Source: Sarcocystis neurona
Lineage: Eukaryota; Apicomplexa; Conoidasida; Eucoccidiorida; Sarcocystidae
Length of the DNA: 64,000 bases
Assembly (NCBI GenBank): GCA_000727475.1
Contig: KL647309.1
Coordinates: forward strand, 326,617-390,616
Direction of reading: 5' to 3'
A program made the position numbers and the translations under genes. Each line of letters opens with the position of its first letter. Positions within the stretch are counted from its first letter, which is position 1. Below the pieces are notes generated by a model. The model had not been told where the DNA came from and ran no database searches. It saw nothing but the letters and a program-made list of their open reading frames with translations. Shown piece after piece: positions 1-10,787 of the stretch.

Positions 1-351
1 GACGCAGTCGCAGCAACCGCATGCAGCAGCAGTAGCAGCAACGCAGGACGGCCACGCGCAGCTTCGGGCGACAGTCCATCCAGCAGCTCTTCACTTGCGC
101 CGCAGCTCCAAGGGGAAGAAGACGCAGAAGAAAAACAACAAGAAGAAACAGCAGCAGCATCGCAGGCGCCAGACGCGCAACGGCGCAGCAGCAGCACCAG
201 CGCCGGCGGCGCAAGAGCAGTGCAGCAGACGCAGCCAGCAGCAGCAGCAGGTGCAGACCCAGTCCCGCAGAAACACGCGCAGCAGCAGGGAAAAAACGCA
301 GCAGCAAAAGACCAAAGCAGCACATCCAGCAGCAAAAACATATACACCTAA
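1..351 (+). CDS. Possible Gln/Ala/Ser-rich protein fragment, open at left edge
   Basis: Frame 1 is open from base 1 to a TAA at 349-351. It reads as an acidic to neutral Ser/Ala/Gln-rich sequence (QLQGEEDAEEKQQEE, then QQTQPAAAAGADPVPQ), the usual composition of coccidian repeat-bearing proteins. The next frame gives a strongly basic Arg/Gln/Lys product that is less protein-like, and the minus strand gives Leu/Cys-rich translations. After 352 the DNA becomes microsatellite. It could instead be an intronic CAG tract of the minus-strand gene whose 3' part is missing. Confidence 0.22.
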   Translation, partial: DAVAATACSSSSSNAGRPRAASGDSPSSSSSLAPQLQGEEDAEEKQQEETAAASQAPDAQRRSSSTSAGGARAVQQTQPAAAAGADPVPQKHAQQQGKNAAAKDQSSTSSSKNIYT

Positions 352-1919
352 CTACCATACATCTGCACCTGTTTATCTATCTATATCTACATCTATCTCT
401 ACCTGTATATTCACGTATATGCAGACATATCAAACACATACGCATATATACATATATATATGTGTATATCCTTTCTGTGTATCTATTTATCCTATATATA
501 TGTATATATATACGTCTACATATACGTATACATATAGGCACACATGTAAAATATATACACATATACGCATGCAGACACGAACACGTACTCCTACGTGCAT
601 ATACGCATATACCACGTATATATATATATCTCTGTGTAGGCACACCCACACACAGGCACATATATATGCATATTTATGTATTGGCGCCACTCCTCGATTG
701 CTAGATAGAAGTACAGACGGGAATATCTATGCAACTTCTTCCCCGCAGAAATGTGTGTGTGCGCACGTACATCAAATTTGTATATCCACACCATACAACT
801 ATACACACACTCCCACGTGATTATGTACTTAGACTCTCAACCCTGCGTACGTACGCAGATCAAAACATATATATATAGTGCGAGGGTATATCTACATGTG
901 TACATATGTACATATATATATAGATATAGATTGACAGTCTCTTTATACTGCTAGATCGAATATATCTCTCTATATATACATGGACAGATACAGACAGACA
1001 TAGACAGACAGTTAGACAAGAAGATATGGATAGATATGGGTAGAGAGAGATAGACAGATAGAGGTAGAAAGGTATAAATATAGATAGGCATGAAAAGATT
1101 GACATAAAAAGATGGATACAGTTTGATCAATATAGGTAGGTAAAGATAGGTAGATATAATAGATGTAAGTAGATAGATGTAGGTAGATAGGTGTGGGTAT
1201 AGGTAGATAGATAGAGAGACGTAGATGGTCTATTTCATCTCTTATAACAGCTACATTTAAATCCCCACATGCGTACGCAAACGTATTTCAAGTGTACGTA
1301 CACACGAAAAATACACATATACACATATATATATATACGCATGCATGTATGCATATGTATATATGTATGTATATATATGTACCTGCGTGTAGTGCGCATG
1401 CATCTGTAAAAGTGAACTGCACTTGCAGGGGCGTGTGTGAAGGTTGAGAGAGACAAGAGACGAAGAAATCTACAGAAGAATATCTGCTCAAACATTTAGT
1501 TCTTTATACGTATTGACGCTGTTCTCTTCCCTTCTCTGAACTAGTATACACGTGTCTACTGGTAGAATCTTTCTTTAAACTTTCTCCCTGACAAAAAGTT
1601 CCCCCGTTTTTCTCTTCCCCTTCATTTCTCTCTCTGTGTCGCACCGGATCCATCTACGTACATATATATATGTGCTGCCTGATTCTAAAGAGATACATAC
1701 TCGATACTCCTCTTCTCTATTAAAGAGTCTGTCTGCACCGATACACACCGACAGTGCGTCTTCGTATGGAAACAAGAGATGCATGCGCCGCCCACCGTGA
1801 GCTGCAGATACCCCCCCCGCCTGCTGCAGATAATCCCCCTGCCTGCAGCAGATCCTACGCTGCCGTGGCTGTTGCTGCTGCTGCTGTTGGGCAGAGACCT
1901 CCCGTGCCTGAGGCAGATC
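352..1919. repeat. Microsatellite-rich non-coding DNA
   Basis: Alternating TA, CA and TACG tracts fill 352-980. Degenerate GATA/GGTA-type repeats (TAGATAGG and relatives) fill 980-1215, and TA/CA resumes to about 1400. The part from 1420 to 1800 is more complex but shows no recognisable exon, and 1840-1919 is CTG repeat. If the SUN-like gene continues to the left, this is its intron. Confidence 0.6.
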
Positions 1920-2033
1920 TTACGCTGCAGCTGCTGTGGCTGCTGTTGTTGCTGCTCTTGCTGTCGCTACGACTGCTGCTGCTGCTACTGTTGTGGCTGC
2001 CGCTGCCGCTGCTGTTGCTGGTGTTCCTCTTGC

Positions 2034-4109
2034 CTGGACGGCCTTGATGTTGTGCATGCCCTTGCTGCTGGCCACGATACGGGCGCCTGCGTCTGCAGAA
2101 GAGAAATTAAACTTCACTCTTTCCTCCTCTAGCGGGCGTCCACGAAGAAACGGTCGCCCATGGAGCAGCAGCTCCTTCCGATGCGCCGGGACTGCAGTAG
2201 ACGCAGTAGCATCTGCTGGTGCTCCAGCGACAGCAGCAGCAGCAGCAGGAGCCGGTTCGGGAGCCGCAACACCGGAAAAAGAATCTGTTGCAGCAGCACC
2301 ACCAGCAGGGGCTTCACCAGGAAGAAGAGAAGGGGCAGCACCCTCAGCAGCAACAGGGCTCTCGCTGCTGTCCGTAGAAGCAGCACCTGCAGCAGTGGCC
2401 TCGCTACTTCCTGCAGGACGACGAGACGCGTCAACAGCAGCAGCAGAAAAAGATGCGTTGTCAACGGATGTTGCTGCTGCTGCATCTGCGTCGGCGGCAG
2501 GCAACGCGTGACTGGCTGAGGACGGGGCTCCGGAAGCAGCAGCATCATCAGCGGCGTGACCAGGAGGAGAAGGAGAAGAGGAAGCAGCAGCAGCAGAAAC
2601 CGGAGAAGGCGACGGCTCTTCATTAGACGTCAGGGAAGAAGAAGCCCCGCCCTCGGCAGCAGCAGTAGAAGCAGCCCCATTCGCAGGCCGCTTTTCGACC
2701 TGCTGCTGCTGCTGCTTCCCGTCGCGCTCTCGTGTGTCGGTGCTGGCACTGCCTTGTGGGGTTGCGGCTGCTGCTGTTCCTTCGCTTCTCCAGCTCTCGC
2801 CAGCCTCGCCGCTCCCCACACCGGCACCAGGCTTCCCGTCAACATTAACTGCGACAGCTATTGCTGCTCCGGCTCGTGCACCTTCTCCTCTTCCGCCCGA
2901 GAAGTCCGCTGCTGCTTCTTCTTCTCCTCTCGACCCGGCTTTCTGCTGCTCGTCGCTCTTCTCGTGAGCACCCTCCTCCCGCTGCTGCTGCTGCTGCCTT
3001 GCCTCTCCTTCCATACGCGTCTCGCCTATTTCCCCTCTCTCACACGGCGCCTCCTCGCAACTCCCGCTGCTGCTGCTGCCTGTGCTGCTGCTGTTGTCCT
3101 GGTGGTAGGAGACGGCGGTAGCTTCCCAGGAGGACTTGGATGCGGCAGGGGGCTGCTGCTGCTGTTTGAGCTGCGGAGGGGAGGAAGCACCAGCATTTGC
3201 TGTCCCAGACACTGGTGCAGGCTGTTCCTGCGTCAGCTGCCGTGTGTCGTCCTCGATTTCTTTATTCTCTGCGTCTTGTTCGGGTGACGCTGTCTGCGCC
3301 TGCTGCGGTCGCTGCAGTCCTCGTTGCTGCTGCTCTGTCTCATTCTGCGACGTCGCTTCCTTCTGCAGCACAAGATGTTCTGCTGCTGCTTCCTCTTGCC
3401 GCTGCTGCTGCTCCTGTTGCTGCTTCATGTTCTTTTCAAGCCTCTCCTGCTGCTCCTGGTTCACGTCTGCGGCCAGTGCGCGCTGTTCCTGTTCCTCCGC
3501 TTCTCTTCGCTGCAGCGGCGCACGCTGCGCACGTCCCCCTCCTTCCCGCTGTTGCTGCTGTTGGTGTATCTGCCGTTCTTGCTGCTGCTGCTGCGAAGAA
3601 AACGGAAAAGAAGGACCAACAGGAGGAGGAAAGTCAACACAGCCGTGGCCCGCTCCTGCCCCTGCAGGGCCCAAAACGTAGATGCCCCTGTTGCGATGTG
3701 GGGAAGGGGATATCGCCGTGCTGCCCACACCCGCCTGAGCAGCTGCAGCTGTGGCGGCGGCAGCAGCAGCAGCCGCCGCTGCAGCAGCAGCAGAAAGTGG
3801 AGAATTTCGACCTCCTGCTGCATAGTCGAACAGCGAGGAAGGATACGCGGACGCAGCAGCAGAGGCAGATGATGCCGCAGCAGCAACAGAAGCAGACGCA
3901 GCAGCCGCAGCAGCAGCAGCAGCAGCCACTTTTGCCTCCTCCTCCTCCTCGGTGGCGGCCACGTCTCTGCTGCTGCCGAGGAGAAAGTGACTTTCGAGGT
4001 TAGCGACACCGGCCGGCGGCAGCAGTTCACTGCAATACTGCGTCGTTGCTGCTGCAGCCGCGGCTGCTGCTGCTGCCACTGCTGCTGCTGTTGCTGGGTC
4101 TGGCAGCCC
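2034..4109 (-). CDS. Low-complexity protein ending in the start of a SUN (Sad1/UNC-84)-like domain; exon, 3' continuation not found
   Basis: An open frame runs from 4175 (first ATG) down to 1920. It encodes Ala-rich runs near its start, Gln/Glu/Arg-rich coiled-coil-like sequence in the middle and Ser/Pro/Ala-rich sequence after that. Just before the end, composition changes sharply to KFNFSSADAGARIVASSKGM and NIKAVQ. This resembles the opening strand of SUCO/SLP-type SUN domains (NYAS..GAKILA). CAG|GCAAGA at 2036-2029 fits a GC-AG type donor, and beyond it the frame returns to Ala repeat. The rest of a SUN domain was not found in 1-2033, so it should lie past the left edge. The chosen left boundary is that donor. 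The right boundary is a phase-0 acceptor (TCATCGCAG) if the exon belongs to the upstream gene; otherwise translation may start at 4175. The domain call is inference from about 30 residues. Confidence 0.42.
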
Positions 4110-4199
4110 CTGCGATGAGAACTCCGAGTGAAACCCCCCAGTGGGCGGCGGCTCTGCGCGAAACAGCACGCGCATGCAAAGTTCATCCGAACTTCCTTC

Positions 4200-4690
4200 A
4201 TACTACACGCATGCGAATATATATATATATACACGTATAAATAAAGAGAGAGACAGGCAGACCCGCGAGACACCCTCAGAGAGACACACAGAGATCGAGA
4301 CACGGGGCAATCTACGATGATTACTGGCTGCCATATATATAAATATATACATATATGTAAGACCTATACATACATATATATATATATATACTTATTCATA
4401 TAAGTCTGTGTGCGTGGTGACTCTCTGCTGCTCTCTCTCTCTCTATATATACATATGTACATGTACATGTATGAGGATACGCCTGTAGCTACTGGCTGCT
4501 AATATAATTCTATCTACCTACATATATATGTATATATATGTATGTGGTGGGTAACCGCTGGTACCTATCTTTCCATCTACCTATCTACACATATATATAT
4601 ATATATATATATGAGTACACGCCTGTGATGACGACCTGCTGCCATCTATCTACACATATATATATATATACGTATAGATGTGGAGAAGAA
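4200..4690. repeat. TA microsatellites with a degenerate longer unit
   Basis: TA/TATG tracts are interrupted by related segments near 4313-4332 (GATGATTACTGGCTGCCATA), 4470-4500 (GGATACGCCTGTAGCTACTG) and 4612-4650 (AGTACACGCCTGTGATGACG). Together they form a poorly conserved repeat of roughly 100-150 bp. It lies in the putative intron of the SUN-like gene. 4700-5500 holds more complex DNA and TA tracts without a clear exon. Confidence 0.4.
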
Positions 4691-5510
4691 GCGTTATGAG
4701 CAGGTATCACAGAGCGAGGTCCGCTGCCTGCCTTCCACCTCATTTCTCGAGTCCGTACATATATGAGTACGCCACCGCAACAGGTTTGCCCACAGGTGCG
4801 AATCGCCTGTTGATATATACGGAAGAGAAAGGCGCTTGAAAGTAGAAGAGACACATCTCCTTCCTGCTGCTGCTCGTCTTTTGTCATGCTGTCGCAGCGG
4901 AAAACTTCCACAAGAACGAAGCGGCTTCCCAAAGACATGGAGACACAGAGAGATAACTGGTTGATGAAACTCTCACCCACGTCGCTGTTGAGACACACAA
5001 AAGCGCATTCTTCACACGACTTACCTCCCAAGTTTGCTTCTCTCCTATTATACTCTCCTACAAAGACGCACATATACATATATATATATGTATGTATAGG
5101 CAAGACCTCTCGCGGCACTTAGGTGAGGCACCCGTACATGCGTGGTCCTTATTCATCTTTTCAGAAGTACACTGGTGGATTAATGTTTGCTTCTCTTTCC
5201 CGCATGCATACGCATTTTAACTCGTATATGTGTCCATCCATATCTATCCATCTATACATGTTTACGGAACACACATATATATATATGTATAGCCAACGTA
5301 GATCTAGGCAGGGAGGCACGTGGAGTCTTCGTTTGGCAGATGCGGTGCAGCGAGGAAAACGCAGCAAGACCAGCACGAGCAGCCGCGCAGCAGGAGGGGG
5401 ACCAGGAGGAGAAGTAGCTGCCGCAGACCAGCAGCAGCAAGAGCAGCAGCCGTACGAAAGAGGAGGCGAGGCACCTGCAGCAGTACCCGCGGAAGCTGCC
5501 AACCGCGTAC

Positions 5511-5722
5511 CGGTAGAAACTCAGCGTGACGGACCCAAGGAGCAGCAACCGCCGCTGCAGCGCAGTCCGCATGCAGTCGCACAGGAGCAGCAGCAGTCGC
5601 TGGCCCCACCCCGGCAGCAGAAGCAGCAGCAGCAGCGGCACTGGTAGCCATCCCAATCCCCCTCGCACGGTGAACAACTTCTTCATCACCCTCCCACGGC
5701 TGCAACAGCAGCAACGTGTTAC
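5511..5722 (-). CDS. Possible linking exon between the 6269-9941 and 2034-4109 exons
   Basis: The frame encodes NTLLLLQPWEGDEEVVHRAR, then an Ala-rich stretch and WVRHAEFLP. The acceptor GAGCCGCAG leaves GT, matching the phase-1 donor at 6268. CCG|GTACGC is a phase-0 donor that matches the phase-0 acceptor at 4110. The phase agreement is suggestive only. The opposite strand has an open Gln-rich frame (to 5647) over the same bases. Confidence 0.28.
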
Positions 5723-6268
5723 CTGCGGCTCGCAGCCGTCTCATGGATGGACAATTTTGTGTCTATACAGGGCCGTCAAAAGCACGCCCATAGATAAACG
5801 CATATATATGCGAGACGACGGGTACTCAACCGACACACATACATATGTTTGTATAGATTAGGATGCGTAGTGGACGCGTCCACAGATATACACACGTACA
5901 TCGACACTAGTGCATATATCTATCTACTTGATGTTCTTCCGTCTTTTCTTTCCTCTCTCTCTCTTCCTTCTGCGTATATAGATACGCATACATAGACAAG
6001 GGCGCATGCATCTATCTGTCCGGTGTTCTCCCGCTGTTCAGATGTATATATATATATATTTGATGGCGCATTCCACACGTGTACACAGCATATACCTACA
6101 GAAACAGAGGTGGATATACCTACCTGCTTAATAATATTCTCTCTCTGTTTCTCTCTGCCTCTCTGTCTGTCTCTCTCTTTGGGTGTATATACGAGCAGGG
6201 AAGACAGAAGGGCGTCCCGTGCAGCAGTGGCAGCAGCAGCAGCGGGTGAGGCGACATGCTGTCCATAC

Positions 6269-9200
6269 CTGGCAAGGAGAAGAAAGTTTCTCCTGCGACA
6301 GCTGCCGGTCTATATGCTGGAGCTGACGAAGAGAAAACGGCAGCCGCATCTTCGTCTGCCTCGTTTGCTGTTGCTGCCGCCGCCAGCCTGCTGCTGCGCT
6401 CGTCTCGTACGTTCCTCGCGCCGCTCCTTGGGGCCCTCCCTGCGGCAGCACTGTCACCGCCACCAAGGGCAGCGGTAGCGTCCTCGTCAGCTAGAACAAC
6501 AGGAGTTTCGTCTTCAGCTGCAGCAGCAACGGCAGCTCCTTCTTCGCGCGCAGCAGGAAGAAGCGCAGCTCCCTCCGTACCTGCCGCCCACGCAGCAGCA
6601 GGAGCACCAGCAGGAGGAGGAGCACCAGCAGGACGCGCAGCAGCAGCTGGAGGAGCAGCAGAGGCAGCAGTCTCATATGTCTGCGGAGTGGCCGAGGGAT
6701 CAGCAGCAGGGAAACACGATCTCTCGACAGCGGCAGCAGGAGCGTCCCTGGCGCTGGCAGCGGGTGCTGCAGTTGTGCGAGGAGAGACCTGCTGCTCCTG
6801 CCGTTCTTGCTGCTGCTGCAGCGCCGGCGTGGTAGGCAAAAGGAAAGAGAAAGGCGAAGCAACGTTGCAGAGGCTGCGATCTGAGATGTGCTGCTGCCGA
6901 ACGCAGCTGCCTTCCCCCATTGCCGGGATGCATGCCCCGCCTCCTGCTGCTGCTGTCTCTTCCCTGGCGCTGCTTGGGTCAGCCGCATCAGCAGGTACGG
7001 CAGCAGCAACATTTTCAGCAGTAGCAGCATCAGCATCCCCAGCAAGCGGAGCAGCAGCTCGGTCACATTCCTCACCCGTACGTGCTGCTGCGGCTGAACC
7101 AGCCGAGGGTCTTGCCGGTGAAAGTACTGCGGCTGCATCAGACGAAGAAGAGGTAGCAGCAGGAGTAGCAGCAAGGCGGAGAGCAGCCGCAGAACGAGGA
7201 CCATCCGCAGGGCGGAGAGCGTCCGCAGCGGGGAGAGCAGCAGCAGGACGGAGAGCAGCCGCTGCATTGGCTGCTGCAGTTGAGACGGGCTTTCCGGCGA
7301 CTGTGGGGGCAGCAGCAAGACCAGCAGCAGCAGCACAGTGGTTCGTGGCAGCAACAACGTAAGGCGCATCATCTGCTGTGCTGCTGCAGCTGCTACTTCC
7401 CTGCAGCAGTCCCCCCTCCCGCAGATCTCTCTCCCCACAAAACGACCTGCTGCTGCCAGTGCTACTGCTTGCTTCCCTCCGGTCAGCGCTGCAGTTGCTG
7501 CTGCTGCGGGTAAATACTTCTTTCTCTGCAGCACCTGTGAGAAGGAAAAACGCTGTCTTGGCGGAAGTATCGCTGGACAAACAACACACGTCTCTGCTCG
7601 TGTCGAGTTGCCCGCTGCTGCTGCTACCTGTCACACACGGGGTGCTGCTGTTGTTGCTGCTGCCGGTGGCGCCGTTGCCACGGTTGCCCCGCCTGCTGCT
7701 ACAGCTGCTAGGGTCGGCACCGTGCGAGATGCAGTCGCTTGGTGGGTCGGCTGCAGCCACAGCAGCAGCGGAGGGAGGAGCAGCAGCAGCAGCAGCACGG
7801 CGAATAGAAGCAGCAGCACCAGCAGCAAAAGCGACGGCGTCTATAGCGGTTGACTCTTCACGCTTCAACTGCTGCTGCGTCCTGTAGGGACTGCCTCTCT
7901 CTACGTCAAGGCTGTGCCGCGCACGCGCTGTTCCTTCCCCCGTATCTACGAACGGAGCGCGTGTCGTCGTCGCTGCTGCTGCTTCTCTTTGTTGTGGCAC
8001 GTCCGCAATGGCTGCTGTTGCTGCTGCCTCTTCGGTTGACGCTGCTGCAGCGGCTCTCGCTTCTTCGCCTGCCGTTGCTGCTGCTGCTGCTGTTGCAACG
8101 TCTCCCCCTCTTCCTCCGCCCGCGGAAAAGAGAGCTCCATCCCCTGCTGCAGCGCTTCCTCCTTCTCCATCTGCATTACCCGGTGGCGCTGTTGCTCCCA
8201 TTGCCGTCTGCTCGAAGAGAAATTCCCAGACCTGCTGCTGTGGCTTTGCAACACTGCACGCGTTCCTGGCGGCTTGCTGCTCCTCAACAGAACGGCGCTG
8301 CTGCTGCTGCTGCACCTCAGACAGCGTGACTCTCTCCTGCTGCAGTCCCCTGTGCTGCTGGTGCTGCTCCCACGGCAGCAGACGCATGCTCTCCTCCTCT
8401 CCGTTCGCCTGCTGCTGCAGTAGCAGAGGCGTGTCTCCAACCTGCTGCTTCGAGCTCGCTCGCACCTGCTGTTGCCTCCTCAACTGCTGTGGTTGTCCTT
8501 GCTGCTGCCGCGCTTCACGCTGCTGCTGGTTTCCCTCCGACTGCTGCTTCTTCTCTTCTCGCTGCGGGACCGCGCAAGACTCTTGCTGCAGCAGCTGCTG
8601 CTGCTTCTGCATCTGCTGCTCCACTTGTTCCAGCGTCCGCGGCACTGCAGCCGTAGCGCTACTCCCCTTACCCCAAGCAGCAGCTGCAGCACCACCTACA
8701 ACATCGCCCGCAGAGCGTCCCCAAAGGAAGTTGCTGCTGCTATTGCTGTCATCTACCTCCGGCCATTGTTGTTGCTGTTGCTCGCTGTTGTCCTCTTTCT
8801 CCTCCTTCTCCGCCTCCTCCTGTCTGCATATCCGCACCTCCGTCGAGTGTGGTTGCTGCTGCTGCTGATTCTGCTGCGGCTGGCAATCTGCTCTGTTACT
8901 CGCTGTTGTGCGTGCATCGGTCAAAAGCTCGTCCTCGCAGGAGCCATTCCTTTTCACCACGCAGCTGTTGCTGCTGCTCCCCATCACTCTCCTGCTGCAG
9001 CAGCCCGGCTCCTCACCGAGCCCCCTGCTGTCTCCACCGCCGCTACTGCTGCTGCTGTCGCGTCTGTCGCTCTTCGGGCCGCCGCAGCTGTCCACCTCAT
9101 TCCTGCAGCTGCTACTGGGACTGCGCGCGACACCAAAGTCAGCCCTGCTGCTGCTGCTATCCCTGCTGCTGCTGCTATCTCTGCTGCTGCTGCTGTCGCT

Positions 9201-9941
9201 GCCGCAGCTCGTATCGCTGCTACTGTTGATATCGCTGCTGCCCGTAATATCGCTACTGCTGCTGATATCGTTGCTGGTGCTCACGTTGCCGCTGCAGCTA
9301 ATATCGCTGCTGCTGCTGCTGATAGTCTCGTGGCTGCTGCTGTTGCTGACGTGGCTGGTGCTTCCACGTCTCGCGTTTTCCCTCCCATGTTGCTGCTGCA
9401 ACAACGGCAGCGGGCTTCCCTCTGCCGCGTCTGCTGCTGCGGCTCCTGGCACGGCTTGCTCTATCCTAACTTCTTCTTCTCCCCACTCGCCAGCAAGACT
9501 TTCTGCAGCTCCACGTCCTGCGCCATCCTTCACTTGCTGCGTGGCTGCTGCTGCTGCAAGAGCGCGTGCGCCTGCTGGTGATGCCGCTCCACCTGCTGCT
9601 GCTGCTACTGCAGCAGAACGGGCGGGGGACCCTACAGGAAAAGCAGCAGCAGCAGAGAGTATTTTGACACTGCCTTCATACACGTGAGAGCCCGCTTGCT
9701 GTTGCTGTTGCTCCTCCGCACGTACAAAAAAAGCTGCTGCATGCAGAGGACACCCGCTGCTGCTGCTGCAGATAGGAAACGGCGTGCTGCAGGCGCGCGT
9801 ACAGCTGCGGAGCTGCTTGACAGAGGAAAGAGGAAGCCCGAACAGCAGCAGCAGGAGAAGACCAATGACGAAACGAAACGACAGGCAGCTCCCCTTCGCC
9901 TGGCAGAATACTGCTGCTGCTTTTTCCGTTGTAGACTTCAT
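6269..9941 (-). CDS. Large Ala/Ser/Gln-rich secreted or ER-anchored protein, probable first exon of the SUN-like gene
   Basis: The minus-strand frame is open from 10244 to 6120. The ATG at 9939-9941 is preferred because it starts MKSTTEK and is followed about 20 residues later by a hydrophobic segment (FVIGLLLLLLFGLPL), a typical signal peptide or signal anchor. About 1,200 residues of low complexity follow: Ser-rich repeats of the type ISSSSDI/SSSSRD near 9120-9330, Gln-rich heptad-like stretches near 8330-8640, and Ala/Pro-rich sequence below 7300. Near the end a CCAG|GTATGG donor (phase 1) at 6268 precedes loss of protein-like sequence. With the exons at 5511-5722 and 2034-4109 this would give 1,987 residues with an N-terminal signal and a C-terminal SUN start, the expected order for an ER/nuclear-envelope SUN protein. 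It could equally be a separate hypothetical protein. Confidence 0.42.
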
Positions 9942-10562
9942 GTTGCTCTTGTGCTGCTTCCCGTGCGACCCTGCGCCTGCTTCCTGCTGCCGCCGCCGCC
10001 GCTGTGCTGCCGCTGCTGTTTCCCTGCTGCTGCTGTTGCTGCGTCCTGCTCTGGGCTGCTGCTGCTGCTCCTGCATGCGTGGCCTCGCCACAACGACGGA
10101 GGAAGAAAAACTTCTCCTGCTGCAGCATTGCGAGAAAAAAGACGCCAGAACGCACCAGCAGAACAGGTAGCAGTCGCAGGATTTGCTGCCGCTGCGTCTT
10201 GGCCCCGCTGCTGCTGCTGCAGCTGCTGCACCAGTGCCCTGCAAAGGCTCTCGCTGTCAAGCTCCTGCTGCTGTCCTCACGCGTCTTGTCTGTGCTTCCT
10301 CGCTGCTGCAGCCCCCCGCGACTGCTGCCCACCCACATATGTATTATCGAAGAAGAAGCACAGCATACAAATTTCCCCTGCTGCGTTCCTGCTGCAGTGG
10401 CTCGACTCCTCGCCGTGTCAAGCCCTCTGCTGTCCCTCACCACGCCGCACTCTCTGCAGTTGCTGCTGCCCCACAACCGCCGCAGCAGCTGCTGCTGCTC
10501 TCGCTGCAATTCTGCTGCTGCTCTCGCTGCAATTCTGCTGCTGCCGTAACTCTCGAGGCTGC

Positions 10563-10787
10563 TCAACAGATGTCGCTCTTGCTGGTGTCAGCCTGCTGCT
10601 GCTGCTCTTGATTGCCCTTTTCGTTACGCAGAGTCTGCCGCTGTTGCTGTTCTTCCTGCTTCTGCCGCTGCTCGTACAACAAGCGTCTCTGCAGCTCCTC
10701 GTCTAAAAAGTAGCAAGCCACCTGCTGCCACTGGGACGCCTGCTGCTGGTGCTGCTTTCTATGTAACTGCAGAGATCGCGTTGTCAC
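10563..10787 (-). CDS. Gln/Glu-rich coiled-coil-like segment, possible exon
   Basis: The frame encodes ACYFLDEELQRRLLYEQRQK followed by EEQQQRQTLRNEKGNQEQQQ. This is charged and helix-like, unlike the Leu/Cys-rich translations of the other frames across this CAG-rich stretch. It lies upstream of the signal-anchor frame on the same strand, so it may be the 3' part of another gene. A further Gln/Glu-rich minus-strand frame lies at 11099-11300. No homology is recognised. Confidence 0.25.
   Translation of the reverse strand: MTTRSLQLHRKQHQQQASQWQQVACYFLDEELQRRLLYEQRQKQEEQQQRQTLRNEKGNQEQQQQADTSKSDIC

Noticed and set aside
95..820. Plus-strand 241-codon frame
   Set aside because: The first part is the basic shadow of a CAG tract and the rest translates TA/CA microsatellites (Tyr/Thr/Ile/His repeats).
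2556..4003. Long plus-strand frames rich in Cys, Leu and Arg over the SUN-like exon
   Set aside because: They are antisense readings of the Gln/Ala-encoding repeats. The minus frame has the balanced, charged composition and the domain-like end.
8008..9687. Plus-strand Cys/Leu/Ser-rich frames opposite the large signal-anchor frame
   Set aside because: Composition is what CTG repeats give in antisense. No initiator or domain.
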